Below the pieces are notes generated by a model. That model ran no database searches. It worked only from the letters and a program-made list of their open reading frames with translations, and was not told the origin of the DNA. Position numbers and translations under genes: made by a program. Positions 26,776 through 36,331 of a stretch of DNA of 64,000 nucleotides are shown one piece after another; position 1 is the first letter of the stretch, and each line of letters begins with the position of its first letter. Origin of the DNA: Cellulophaga baltica. GTDB taxonomy: Bacteria; Bacteroidota; Bacteroidia; Flavobacteriales; Flavobacteriaceae. The DNA is taken from the NCBI RefSeq assembly GCF_018861125.1, contig NZ_JAHKQN010000033.1, positions 1-64,000 on the forward strand. The letters run 5' to 3'.

Positions 26776-29700
26776 ATGAAAAAAATTGTTTGCTATTTTA
26801 TATGTTTTATTGGGTTTTTCTCATTCAAGTCTTTCTCACAAGAACCTGTTAAAAAATACACTTTTGTAAACATAAAAGAGAGCGTTTCTAAAATAGGTAT
26901 AAATTCAATTATACAAGACCAATACGGTTTTACTTGGCTAAGTACAAATGGTTCAGGGTTAAATAGGTTTGATGGTATCGATTATAAGACATATCAATCT
27001 AAATTAAAAGATTCCACATCGTTAAGTAGCAATAACGTTTTTTGCTCTTATCTTGATAGTAAAAACAGACTCTGGTTCGGCACTGATGATGGGCTTGATT
27101 TATACGACCGTGAAAATGATAAATTTAAGAGAATATATTTATCAGAATTTAAGAAAAATAACGCTAATATTTCTGTTAGAAGTTTAAAAGCGGATAATGA
27201 TGGAAATTTATTTATTGGAACTTTTGAACTTGGTTTGTTTAAATTAAACTTAGACAATTTTAGTGTAGAAAAAATTAAATATGAAGATGTTAGCAAGTAT
27301 CCTACAATAACAATTCAGGCTATAGAAGTAGATAAAAAAGGAAATATTTATACCTCTAGCGATAGGGGACTTCATGTAGTTTATAAAAAAACAAATACAC
27401 TTAAACAGGCGACGTTTAAAACTAAACAATTATCTAAATCTTTTAAACTTAAAATTAAAGAGTTACATATTGATAATAATGATAACTTATGGTTAGGCAC
27501 CGAAATAGAAGGTTTATATAAAATTAATAAGATAAGTAATAGCCAAAATCAGTTTAATGAAATAGTCAACTATCCAATTTCAGAAAATAGAATAATGTCT
27601 ATTATAAATCTACAAGATGGAAGTTTACTTTGTAGTACTGAAAATGATGGTTTAATTCACATTAATCAAAACGGAGTTGTAATAAACAATTATAAGGCTG
27701 ATATAACTGATAAAGACGGTATTAAATCAAACTCAATTTGGACATTATTTCTTGACAATAATCAGCGAATCTGGTTGGGATATTACAATGCAGGTATAGG
27801 TATTTACGATAAATTATACGATAAGTTTAATGATTTAGAAAGTTTACAAAATAATCCCAACTCTTTGCAAAATGGATCAGTTACAGCGATTGTAAAGGAT
27901 AGGTTTGGCAAATTTTGGATCGCAATGGACGGTGGTGGTATTGATTTGTTTGATTTTAAAACAAATAATTTTACACACATAAATAGTAATAATGAGACCT
28001 ATATATCAGGTTTAACAGATGATTATATTGAATCTTTATTTATTGATAGTAAAGAAAATGTCTGGGCAGGAAGCTGGAATAAAGGGCTTTTTTTACTTAA
28101 AAAAGGGACTAAAAAATTTATTAAGCATACTATAAAAAGTACAAATGGAGGATTGAAATCTAACAATATATTGAGTTTTACTGAAGATTCAGACGGAACC
28201 ATCTGGTTTATTAGTTGGGATAAAGGGTTACATTCTTATAATCCAGAAACAGAAAAATTTACACATCATGATTCGAAACCTTTTTTAGAAAATGAGATAG
28301 TAGATAGTTATCCTAGAAAAATAATAATTGATAAGTCAGGCACACTTTGGATGGCGACAACGAATAAAGGTGTCTTCAAAATAAAAAAACAAAAAGATAA
28401 TACTTTTTCTGTAGTCTCAATGGCACAAAAAATGTCTGAAGAGTTTAATAATTATGCAAAAGCAAATAATATATTGTCGATATATGAAGGATCTAATGGT
28501 TTAATGTGGATTGGGACGAGAGGTGCTGGTTTGTGTTCGTATGATAGCAAACTAGATAAGTTTACATGGTATAATAGCAATAATGGTTTAGATGCGGTAA
28601 ATATAACAGGCCTTATCGAAGATTTAGAAGGATATATGTGGATTACTTCAAATTCAGGAATAACTAAATTAGATACTGAAACAAAAACATTTACTAAATA
28701 TTCAAAAAATGATGGATTGCTCTCTAATGATTTTAATGTAAATGCTACATTTATAGATGATGATGGCACTATATTCTTAGGTAATTATCAAGGTATAGAT
28801 TTCTTTAACCCTTTAAATATCAGTTTAAATAAAACCTTACCATCATTATATTTAACAGGTTTTAAATTATTTAATAAAGAAGTTGATGTTAATGCAAAAA
28901 ACGCGCCATTAAATAGTGTTGTCGGAGAAATATCTAATTTAACACTAAACCATAAACAATCTGTTTTTACAATTCAATACACGGGGATAAATTATACAAG
29001 GCCAGAAAAAAATCAATATGCTTATTATTTAGAAGGTTTAGAAGAAGATTGGAATTATGTTGGAAATTTAAGAAGCGCAACTTATACAAATTTAAATCAA
29101 GGAGATTATACTTTTAAATTAAAAGCAGCCAATAGTGATGGTATTTGGAGTGAAACTCCCTTGAGTTTAAAAATTAAAGTATTACCACCGTGGTGGAAAA
29201 CTAATGAAGCTTTATTTGTTTATGTAGCACTAATGCTTATTGGAATCTACTTTTTAAATAGAATGGCTCAATTAAGAATAAATAAGAAGCAAGAAGAAAC
29301 GTTAGAGGAAAATAAAAGGTTACAAGAGAAAGAATTAAATGAAAAAAAGTTTCAATTTTTCACCAATATTTCCCACGAATTTAGAACACCATTAACCTTA
29401 ATAATGAATCCAATAAGTGATATTATTAGAGATGAAACTTTAGACTTTCCAGCGAGAGTTATCGATAAACACAATATAATACACAAAAACACCCAACGTC
29501 TTTATAGGTTAATTAATGAACTATTAGATTTTAGAAAATTAGAATCTAATAAAGCTCGTATAAGTGCTTCAAAATTGAACTTATTCAGTTTCGCAAAAGA
29601 GATTGTTAGTTATTTTAGAGAAGAAGGGCACTCTAATAACATAGATATAAATCTTGATGCTGACCTTGCTGATATACCGTTATGGGGAGACAGAAATATG

Positions 29701-30951
29701 TTAGAGAAAATAATCTTTAATATTTTATCAAATGCTTTAAAAGTAACACCTAAAGGCGGAGCTATAAACATTGATTTAAAATCTAATAATGGATTAGAAT
29801 TATTACCATTAGTTGATGAAAATAATCCTGTTGAGGTTGTTAAAGTTGTTATTTCTGATACAGGATCAGGAATAGAGAAAGAAGAGGTTGAAAGAATTTT
29901 TGAGCGTTTTTACCAATCTAAAAGTTTAAATAAAGGATATTATGGTGGCACAGGTATCGGTCTTGAGGTAGTTAGAGATTTTATAACGTTACACAGAGGA
30001 AAGATTGAAGTAGAAAGCGAAATTGGACAAGGAACAACTTTTACTATAATTTTACCAGTAGGTAATTCACATTTTTCTGAAGATGAAATAGCATCTGAAA
30101 TTGTTGAAAGTAGATCAAACGATGAGCTTTTTGTGCCAGTAAGAACAAAAATAAAAAAAGAAGAAAGAGTTGTCGAAAGCTTACATAATTATACTTTATT
30201 AATAGTAGAAGACAATGTGGAACTTAGAACTTACCTAAAAGAAGAAATAGGGAGTGAGTATAAAGTTTTACTTGCAAATAACGGTAAAAAAGGACTTGAA
30301 TTAGCTAAAGAGGTACTTCCTGATGTAATTATTACTGATGTAATTATGCCAGAAATGGATGGCTTTGACTTTTGTAAAAAAATAAAAAGTGATATTAGTA
30401 CAAGTCACATTCCGTTATTGATGTTAACAGCCAAAGCCAAAATTGATGATAGAATGGATGGTATTGAAGTTGGTGCAGATGCTTATATGATAAAACCTTT
30501 TGATATTCGATTGTTAAGATTAAGGGTTTCTCAATTAATTACAAGCAGGCAATTGATTTTTAATAAATATTTTAGTGTTATAAGTGAAGTTCCTGAGGGT
30601 ACAAGAACATCATCATTAGACAAAGAGTTTATTGAAAAAGTATTAGACTATATCAACAAAAATATTGATAATCCAGATTTAAATGTAGCATTGCTTGCTG
30701 ACAAGTTAAATTTGAGTAGGAGTCAGTTTTACCGAAAAATCAAAGCATTAACTAACCAAACTGCAAATGAGTTTTTACGAAATATAAGATTACAAAAAGC
30801 TAAGCAAATTTTAGAGATGGGTGGAGCCAGTATAAGTGAGGTTTGTTATAAAACAGGGTTCTCATCTCCTTCGTACTTTTCTAAATGCTTTAAAAATTAC
30901 TTTCAAATATTACCTACAGAAGTTGTTACTAAGACCATGAAAAATAATTAA
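26776..30951 (+). CDS. Hybrid two-component system sensor/regulator (HTCS)
   Basis: The product has 1391 residues. A signal peptide (1-22) precedes a periplasmic two-propeller sensor of Reg_prop repeats (SxxxDxxGxxWxGT type, residues about 35-700). A Y_Y_Y domain ends near 800 and one transmembrane helix spans about 812-830. The kinase has H-box FFTNISHEFRTPL (His near 866) and ATPase motifs ISDTGSGI and GGTGIGLEV. The receiver has LLIVEDN near 1138 and the phosphoacceptor in IITDVIMPEMDG. An AraC-type double helix-turn-helix ends the protein (LADKLNLSRSQFYRKI, ISEVCYKTGFSSPSYFSKCFKN). Such proteins bind an oligosaccharide in the periplasm and activate their own locus. Confidence 0.95.
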   Translation: MKKIVCYFICFIGFFSFKSFSQEPVKKYTFVNIKESVSKIGINSIIQDQYGFTWLSTNGSGLNRFDGIDYKTYQSKLKDSTSLSSNNVFCSYLDSKNRLWFGTDDGLDLYDRENDKFKRIYLSEFKKNNANISVRSLKADNDGNLFIGTFELGLFKLNLDNFSVEKIKYEDVSKYPTITIQAIEVDKKGNIYTSSDRGLHVVYKKTNTLKQATFKTKQLSKSFKLKIKELHIDNNDNLWLGTEIEGLYKINKISNSQNQFNEIVNYPISENRIMSIINLQDGSLLCSTENDGLIHINQNGVVINNYKADITDKDGIKSNSIWTLFLDNNQRIWLGYYNAGIGIYDKLYDKFNDLESLQNNPNSLQNGSVTAIVKDRFGKFWIAMDGGGIDLFDFKTNNFTHINSNNETYISGLTDDYIESLFIDSKENVWAGSWNKGLFLLKKGTKKFIKHTIKSTNGGLKSNNILSFTEDSDGTIWFISWDKGLHSYNPETEKFTHHDSKPFLENEIVDSYPRKIIIDKSGTLWMATTNKGVFKIKKQKDNTFSVVSMAQKMSEEFNNYAKANNILSIYEGSNGLMWIGTRGAGLCSYDSKLDKFTWYNSNNGLDAVNITGLIEDLEGYMWITSNSGITKLDTETKTFTKYSKNDGLLSNDFNVNATFIDDDGTIFLGNYQGIDFFNPLNISLNKTLPSLYLTGFKLFNKEVDVNAKNAPLNSVVGEISNLTLNHKQSVFTIQYTGINYTRPEKNQYAYYLEGLEEDWNYVGNLRSATYTNLNQGDYTFKLKAANSDGIWSETPLSLKIKVLPPWWKTNEALFVYVALMLIGIYFLNRMAQLRINKKQEETLEENKRLQEKELNEKKFQFFTNISHEFRTPLTLIMNPISDIIRDETLDFPARVIDKHNIIHKNTQRLYRLINELLDFRKLESNKARISASKLNLFSFAKEIVSYFREEGHSNNIDINLDADLADIPLWGDRNMLEKIIFNILSNALKVTPKGGAINIDLKSNNGLELLPLVDENNPVEVVKVVISDTGSGIEKEEVERIFERFYQSKSLNKGYYGGTGIGLEVVRDFITLHRGKIEVESEIGQGTTFTIILPVGNSHFSEDEIASEIVESRSNDELFVPVRTKIKKEERVVESLHNYTLLIVEDNVELRTYLKEEIGSEYKVLLANNGKKGLELAKEVLPDVIITDVIMPEMDGFDFCKKIKSDISTSHIPLLMLTAKAKIDDRMDGIEVGADAYMIKPFDIRLLRLRVSQLITSRQLIFNKYFSVISEVPEGTRTSSLDKEFIEKVLDYINKNIDNPDLNVALLADKLNLSRSQFYRKIKALTNQTANEFLRNIRLQKAKQILEMGGASISEVCYKTGFSSPSYFSKCFKNYFQILPTEVVTKTMKNN

Positions 30952-30975
30952 CACATACTTCTGTAATGCATAAGT

Positions 30976-31025
30976 TACCGTACTAACATTTATTGCTTTT
31001 AAAGCAAATTGGTAGGGTATTTTTT
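30976..31025 (+). terminator. Terminator-like hairpin after HTCS gene
   Basis: TACC at 30976-30979 pairs with GGTA at 31016-31019 and an inner stem TTGCTTT/AAAGCAA closes the hairpin; a run of six T follows. The 543-base gap from 30952 to 31494 also holds a small ORF (31313-31411) and a possible degenerate operator near 31135; nothing else was recognised. Confidence 0.6.
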
Positions 31026-31312
31026 ATGCGACCCCCTCTTTTATTAAGCAATGTATATCGCATTGCAGTCTTTATTTTTAAATAATTACGTATGTCTTAA
31101 TTTTTTATTGGTTAAAATATATATGTGATAAATAAACAACTTAAGTTTTTTGTTATTCGTAATATTTAAGATTTTCATACTATGAATTTTGTTGCATATG
31201 TCGATGTTAAATGTTGTATTTGCTAATAATTTTAACAAAATGCTTCAAAATTACTAGTGTTTGCTGTAAAGCTATTAGTATTGAATTAATCTTTTTTTAA
31301 CATTTGAGTATT

Positions 31313-31411
31313 ATGAAATTTGACTTTTTAAAATGGAGTAGAATACTTGAAGTAATTCTAATATGTGCAATTATAGCATTGTTAGTTTTTCTCATCATGT
31401 ATATCCTTTGA
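31313..31411 (+). CDS. Possible small single-pass membrane protein between HTCS and susC
   Basis: A 32-codon ORF starts at ATG 31313 and ends at TGA 31409-31411. The product starts MKFDFLKWSRILEV and continues as one hydrophobic helix (ILICAIIALLVFLIMYIL) running to the C-terminus. The positive N-terminal side suggests N-in topology. It lies 83 bases before the SusC-like gene in the same orientation. No family is recognised. Bacteroidota lack Shine-Dalgarno sites, so translation cannot be judged from the leader. It may be a real leader or membrane peptide, or a chance ORF in AT-rich DNA. Confidence 0.4.
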   Translation: MKFDFLKWSRILEVILICAIIALLVFLIMYIL

Positions 31412-31494
31412 AAATCAAATAACATTAATTTTTTTTTAAAAAAAATCTCAACTTAAATCACTTAAAATTAATTACTCACTCAAAACTTTATTTT

Positions 31495-34400
31495 ATGAAA
31501 AACTTTTTTTTTAAAGACCTAATATTTCCTGTGCTGTTATTTGTGGGAGGTATTATTCATGCGCAAACCATTACTGGTATTGTATCAGATGAAACGGGGC
31601 CTATACCTGGGGTTAATGTAGTAGTAAAAGGTACTTCTACTGGTACAGTTACAGATTTTGATGGAAATTTTGAAATAACTTCTTTACAAGGAGATATTTT
31701 AGTTTTTTCATACGTAGGCTACCTTACGCAAGAAATAAATATTGCAGGAAAAACAACAGTAAATATAACGTTATCGGAAGACGCTGCTCTTTTAGAAGAA
31801 GTAGTAGTTGTAGGTTATGGTACCAAAAAGAAAAGTTTGGTAACAGGTGCTATATCTAGTATTAGTTCAGAAGACATTCAAAATACATCAGCACCACGTA
31901 TAGAGCAAGTACTACAAGGTAAAACATCGGGTGTATCTGTAGTATCTTCATCTGGTGCGCCTGGCTCAGGAGCTAAAATTAGAATTAGAGGAGCTGGTTC
32001 TAATGGAAATTCTGATCCTTTATATATTGTTGATGGAATTAAAGTTAGTTCTATTGATAATATTTCACCAAATGATATTGCTAATATTGAAGTTTTAAAA
32101 GATGCAGCTTCATCAGCAATTTATGGTACACAAGGTGCAAATGGGGTTATAATAGTAACCACCAAACAGGGTAAAGTAGGAGAAACAGTTGTTACTTATA
32201 GTACTCAAATAGGTACACAATCGGTACGTACAGATATGGAGCTTATGAACGCTTCTCAATTCGTAACCTATTTTCAAGAAGCAGGTCAAACTCAAGTTGT
32301 AGATAATGGAATTAATACAAATTGGATTGACGAAACATTTAGAAATGCATTTACACAAAGGCATGATTTAAGTATTTCAGGAGCTAATGAAAAAACATCA
32401 TTTTATTTTTCAGGTTCATACATAAATCAAGAAGGTGTAGTTGGTAATGATTCTGATTATACAAGATTTACTGGTAGACTTAATGTAAAATCTCAGGTAA
32501 AAAGCTGGTTAGAAGTTGGTACAAATATTACATATTCTAATATAGCATCTTCTCCAATTACAGAAGACGATTCTACAGGTGGTGTTATTAACCATGCGTT
32601 ACTTATAGATCCTTTAACTCCTGTAATTTATACAGGTGCTTTGCCACAAATAGCAATTGATGGTGTTGCAAACGGTACAGCAATGGTTGATGAAGATGGT
32701 AATGTATATGGGTATCCAACTTATGCAACAGGTGAAGTTACAAATCCAGTAGCATCAGCAAATTTTAGATTTAGAGGTGGTATTGATACAGATAAAGTTT
32801 TAGCTTCTGTTTATGCAAAATTAAAGTTTAGTGATAACTTTAATTTTACTTCAAGATTTGGTTATGAAAGGTCTAACACTTTTGACAATAGGTGGACACC
32901 AATTTATGTGGTTTCATCCGAAGCTCAAAATACATCGGTTACTTTAAATAATGCAATTTCAAGAAATTCAAGATGGTTATGGGAAAATTTCTTATCATAT
33001 TCTAAGGAATTTGGGAATCATAATTTGACAGGTCTATTAGGGTATTCTTCAGAACAAGTTCTAAGTCCATCATATACTTTAAGAGGGTCAGACGTTCATG
33101 AGCAAACTGATGAATTTGCTTATTTTGATTACTCTAATAGAGATAATGATGTTATCGGTGGCGGAATTTATGAAAGAGTAGGAACTTCTGTGTTTGGTAG
33201 ATTATCATACGATTATGCAGGTAAATATTTATTAGAAGGATCTTTAAGGTATGATACTTCAAGTTTCTTTCCTACGGATAAAAAATCAGGATATTTTCCT
33301 GCAATTTCTGCAGGTTGGGTACTGTCAAATGAAGAATTTTGGAGTTCAGATTCTAAATTAAATTACGCAAAGCTTCGTGGTAGTTGGGGTCAGAATGGTA
33401 GTGATAACAATTTAGGCACCTATATAAGCAGTTTAGTTTTTCAAACGGTAGCAGAAGAAAGTGGTGCAGTACCTGTAGTACCAGTAGTTTATGAAGGTGT
33501 TTCGGGTATTACGGCAGGTAATTTACCTAATCCTGATTTAACATGGGAACGTTCTGAACAATTAGATTTAGGTTTAGATATTAGAGCTTTAAATAATAAT
33601 CTTAATTTTTCAGTAGATTATTACATAAAAACCACAAGAGATTTGATACTTCCTGATGGTGATATTATTGCCCCACCTTCTTTAGGTGTTGGTGTACCAT
33701 CGATTAATGCAGGGACAGTAGAAAATAAAGGATTTGAATTTGAATTAGGTTATAATAATAGTACTGAAGGCGGTTTTAGCTATGGCGTAAACCTTAACCT
33801 ATCAACACTTAAAAATGAAGTTACAGAAATTAATTTTGTTGGTGAAGATGGTTTTATAATAGGCGCTGGAGCTCCTCAAAATAACGACGGAATTACACGT
33901 TTTCAAAAAGGGTCTCCACTTTGGTATTTTCATGGGTATAAAACAGATGGTATAGATGCAGATACAGGAGAAATTATATTTGTTGATACGGATGGAGTTG
34001 ATGGAATTACTTCAAATGATAAAACTGAAATAGGCTCTCCACACCCAGACGTTATTTATGGAGGTAGTATTGATTTAGGATATAAAAATTTTGATTTTAG
34101 CCTTAGATTCCAAGGAACACAAGGCAACGATATTTTTGCAGCGTACCATCAACCATCAAGACCTGTGACTAATAAGCCGATAGAATTTTTTAATGGTAGG
34201 TGGCAACAAGTAGGTGATGAAGCTTTATACCCATCGGCAGCTAATGCAACCACTGCATATGATACGGATTTAGTGGTTCAAGACGGTTCTTACATGAGAA
34301 TTAAACAAATTCAATTAGGCTACAGCTTTCCATCAGAAGTGATAAATAAACTAAGGTTTAAGAGGTTAAGAACGTATGTTTCTTTAGATGATTACTTCAC

Positions 34401-34524
34401 TTTTACAAAATATAATGGTTTAGACCCTGAGGCAGGAAGTTTTTCTGATAACAGTATAGGTGTCGATAGAGGTTTTTATCCAATTCCTTCAAAAATATTA
34501 TTAGGGTTATCAATTGAATTTTAA
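31495..34524 (+). CDS. SusC-family TonB-dependent outer-membrane receptor
   Basis: The product has 1009 residues. The signal peptide ends at IIHAQ (residue 24). A carboxypeptidase-regulatory-like domain follows (TITGIVSDETGPIPGVNVVV, residues 25-100), then the TonB-box-like region EEVVVVGYGTKKKSLVTGAI. The plug holds VLQGKTSGVSV, IRIRGAGS and the SusC signature LYIVDGIK, IEVLKDAASSAIYGTQGANGVIIVTTK. The rest is a 22-strand-type barrel ending in LLGLSIEF with the terminal Phe. It imports glycan oligomers with its SusD partner, whose ATG follows after 16 bases. The glycan is inferred from the GH30/GH3 neighbours. Confidence 0.96.
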   Translation: MKNFFFKDLIFPVLLFVGGIIHAQTITGIVSDETGPIPGVNVVVKGTSTGTVTDFDGNFEITSLQGDILVFSYVGYLTQEINIAGKTTVNITLSEDAALLEEVVVVGYGTKKKSLVTGAISSISSEDIQNTSAPRIEQVLQGKTSGVSVVSSSGAPGSGAKIRIRGAGSNGNSDPLYIVDGIKVSSIDNISPNDIANIEVLKDAASSAIYGTQGANGVIIVTTKQGKVGETVVTYSTQIGTQSVRTDMELMNASQFVTYFQEAGQTQVVDNGINTNWIDETFRNAFTQRHDLSISGANEKTSFYFSGSYINQEGVVGNDSDYTRFTGRLNVKSQVKSWLEVGTNITYSNIASSPITEDDSTGGVINHALLIDPLTPVIYTGALPQIAIDGVANGTAMVDEDGNVYGYPTYATGEVTNPVASANFRFRGGIDTDKVLASVYAKLKFSDNFNFTSRFGYERSNTFDNRWTPIYVVSSEAQNTSVTLNNAISRNSRWLWENFLSYSKEFGNHNLTGLLGYSSEQVLSPSYTLRGSDVHEQTDEFAYFDYSNRDNDVIGGGIYERVGTSVFGRLSYDYAGKYLLEGSLRYDTSSFFPTDKKSGYFPAISAGWVLSNEEFWSSDSKLNYAKLRGSWGQNGSDNNLGTYISSLVFQTVAEESGAVPVVPVVYEGVSGITAGNLPNPDLTWERSEQLDLGLDIRALNNNLNFSVDYYIKTTRDLILPDGDIIAPPSLGVGVPSINAGTVENKGFEFELGYNNSTEGGFSYGVNLNLSTLKNEVTEINFVGEDGFIIGAGAPQNNDGITRFQKGSPLWYFHGYKTDGIDADTGEIIFVDTDGVDGITSNDKTEIGSPHPDVIYGGSIDLGYKNFDFSLRFQGTQGNDIFAAYHQPSRPVTNKPIEFFNGRWQQVGDEALYPSAANATTAYDTDLVVQDGSYMRIKQIQLGYSFPSEVINKLRFKRLRTYVSLDDYFTFTKYNGLDPEAGSFSDNSIGVDRGFYPIPSKILLGLSIEF

Positions 34525-34540
34525 TCGAAAAAATACAGAT

Positions 34541-36067
34541 ATGAAAAAAACAATATATAGCATGTTGCTACTACTTTTAGTAAGCGTATCATGTAGCGAA
34601 GAATTTACTGAAGTAGCACCAGTGGGAGTGCTTGAAAGCTCAACATTTTTTACAAGTGAGTCTAATGCAGAAGAAGCTTTAATAGGTCTGTATGATCTAA
34701 TGCAATACAACTACGCAAAAGATTGGAGTAGTGCTTTTTTCTTAAAACAATTACCAGGTGATGCTGCAAATGCAGCTGGTGGTAGTTCAACAGATCAATC
34801 GCAGTTACAAGATATTGATGATTACGTTAGTGTATCTATATCAAATGCATCAATTGAAAGTGTTTGGGGGTTGTATTATCAAACAATTGCATTAGCAAAT
34901 ACTATTATTAATGAAGTAGAACAAGGCGATTTAGCAAATAAAGAATTTGTTTTAGCAGAAGCTAAATTTATGAGAGCTTGGTGTTATTTTGAGTTAACAA
35001 CTTTATGGGGTGATGTTCCACTACGTTTAATAAACCCAACAGAAATTTCACCAGAATCATTTGCGATACCTAAGAGTACTAGAGCTGAAATATACACACA
35101 AGTAGAAGCAGATTTGGCTGATGCAATTGCTGGTTTGCCAGATAAAACGGCTGTGAGTTATGAGTTTAGAGTTTCACAAGGTACAGCACAGGCATTAATG
35201 GGTAAAGTACTAGTTTTTCAAGGTAAAAATGCAGAAGCACTTCCATATTTAGAGGCAGTAATTTCTAATACAGCTCATGATTTAGAGGCGGATGTATCTC
35301 AAGTATATTTACAGGATACAGAGTTTGGAGTAGAATCATTATTTGAATTAGGTTTTATTTCAACAGATGGTAAAGATTGGGGAAATATCGCTTGGGAAGG
35401 TCGTAATGAAAATAACTTGCACGTTCAATTAATGGGGCCTCGTGGTGATGGATATTTTGATTTAACGGGAACAGGCCTTATAAATGGTTGGGGTTTTAAT
35501 TTACCTACGGCTAAATTAGTTGCCGCTTTTGAAGCAGCAGGTGATGTAGATAGAAAAGCAGCTACAGTAATGACCGAAGCGGAACTTAATGCTTTTGGAG
35601 GTAGCCTTACAGGAACGCCATGGGATTATGAAGGGGCAATAAGAACTAAATACGCAACACGTTTATCAGAAACAGTGACAGATGGTGTATCAGAATTAAA
35701 TTATGGTACTAACTGGCGTTTATTTAGGTATGCAGAAGTTTTGTTATTAGCAGCTGAAGCTTACAATGCCGAAGGGCAAGATGGTAATGCTAGAACAGAA
35801 TTAAATAAGGTGAGAACAAGAGCTGGCTTGGCTGATGTTGATATTTCTTTGGCAGGTAGTGACTTGTTTGACGCTATTGTTAATGAAAAATATTTAGAAT
35901 TAGCTCACGAAGGTCAACGTTTTTGGGATTTGGTACGATGGGGTTTAGCAAGTGAAGAATTAGCAGGAACAGGATATACATCTAAAAATGATTTGTTTCC
36001 TATACCGTCTTCAGAGATTGATAAAAATGATGCTTTAACCACAGCCGACCAAAATCCAGGATATTAA
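34541..36067 (+). CDS. SusD/RagB-family glycan-binding lipoprotein
   Basis: The product has 508 residues from ATG 34541. An in-frame TTG at 34514 inside the SusC end would prepend 9 residues to a perfect lipoprotein signal and is rejected. The lipobox is LVSVSCSEEF. Family features include the N-terminal ESSTFFTSESNAEEALIGLYDLM, the TPR-like helices KFMRAWCYFELTTLWGDVPL, WRLFRYAEVLLLAAEAYN, and the C-terminal NEKYLELAHEGQRFWDLVRW with DLFPIPSSEID. It caps SusC at the cell surface and hands over oligosaccharides. Last gene of the locus, followed by a strong terminator. Confidence 0.96.
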   Translation: MKKTIYSMLLLLLVSVSCSEEFTEVAPVGVLESSTFFTSESNAEEALIGLYDLMQYNYAKDWSSAFFLKQLPGDAANAAGGSSTDQSQLQDIDDYVSVSISNASIESVWGLYYQTIALANTIINEVEQGDLANKEFVLAEAKFMRAWCYFELTTLWGDVPLRLINPTEISPESFAIPKSTRAEIYTQVEADLADAIAGLPDKTAVSYEFRVSQGTAQALMGKVLVFQGKNAEALPYLEAVISNTAHDLEADVSQVYLQDTEFGVESLFELGFISTDGKDWGNIAWEGRNENNLHVQLMGPRGDGYFDLTGTGLINGWGFNLPTAKLVAAFEAAGDVDRKAATVMTEAELNAFGGSLTGTPWDYEGAIRTKYATRLSETVTDGVSELNYGTNWRLFRYAEVLLLAAEAYNAEGQDGNARTELNKVRTRAGLADVDISLAGSDLFDAIVNEKYLELAHEGQRFWDLVRWGLASEELAGTGYTSKNDLFPIPSSEIDKNDALTTADQNPGY

Positions 36068-36102
36068 TGAAATAGTTAATTTTATAAATTGAGTTTAGTT
36101 TT

Positions 36103-36138
36103 AAAAAGCAACGTTTTAAAAAACGTTGCTTTTTTATT
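36103..36138 (+). terminator. Rho-independent terminator of the polysaccharide locus
   Basis: AAAAAGCAACGTTTT (36103-36117) pairs with AAAACGTTGCTTTTT (36120-36134) and a T run follows, 35 bases after the SusD stop. Confidence 0.9.
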
Positions 36139-36331
36139 TTATTTTAATTTGATGCCACTTTTTTATTTAAGTATCATATGTTCAGTTATAAACACTAATT
36201 TTTGATAATTGTATTTTTAAAGTGATGCCTAATTTTTTTTTGAATAAAAATGGTAACTAATAAGAATGACAGTATCAATATGTTAATAATAGTAGGTATA
36301 TTAGGTAGTGTATAAATTAATGAGAATATAC

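Noticed and set aside
34514-34540. TTG start for SusD that would overlap susC
   Set aside because: It would hide the clear lipoprotein signal that begins at ATG 34541.
36308-36331. GTG or ATG starts upstream of MALKVS in the transglutaminase-DUF2126 gene
   Set aside because: The added residues are unlike the family N-terminus; ATG 36332 fits it.
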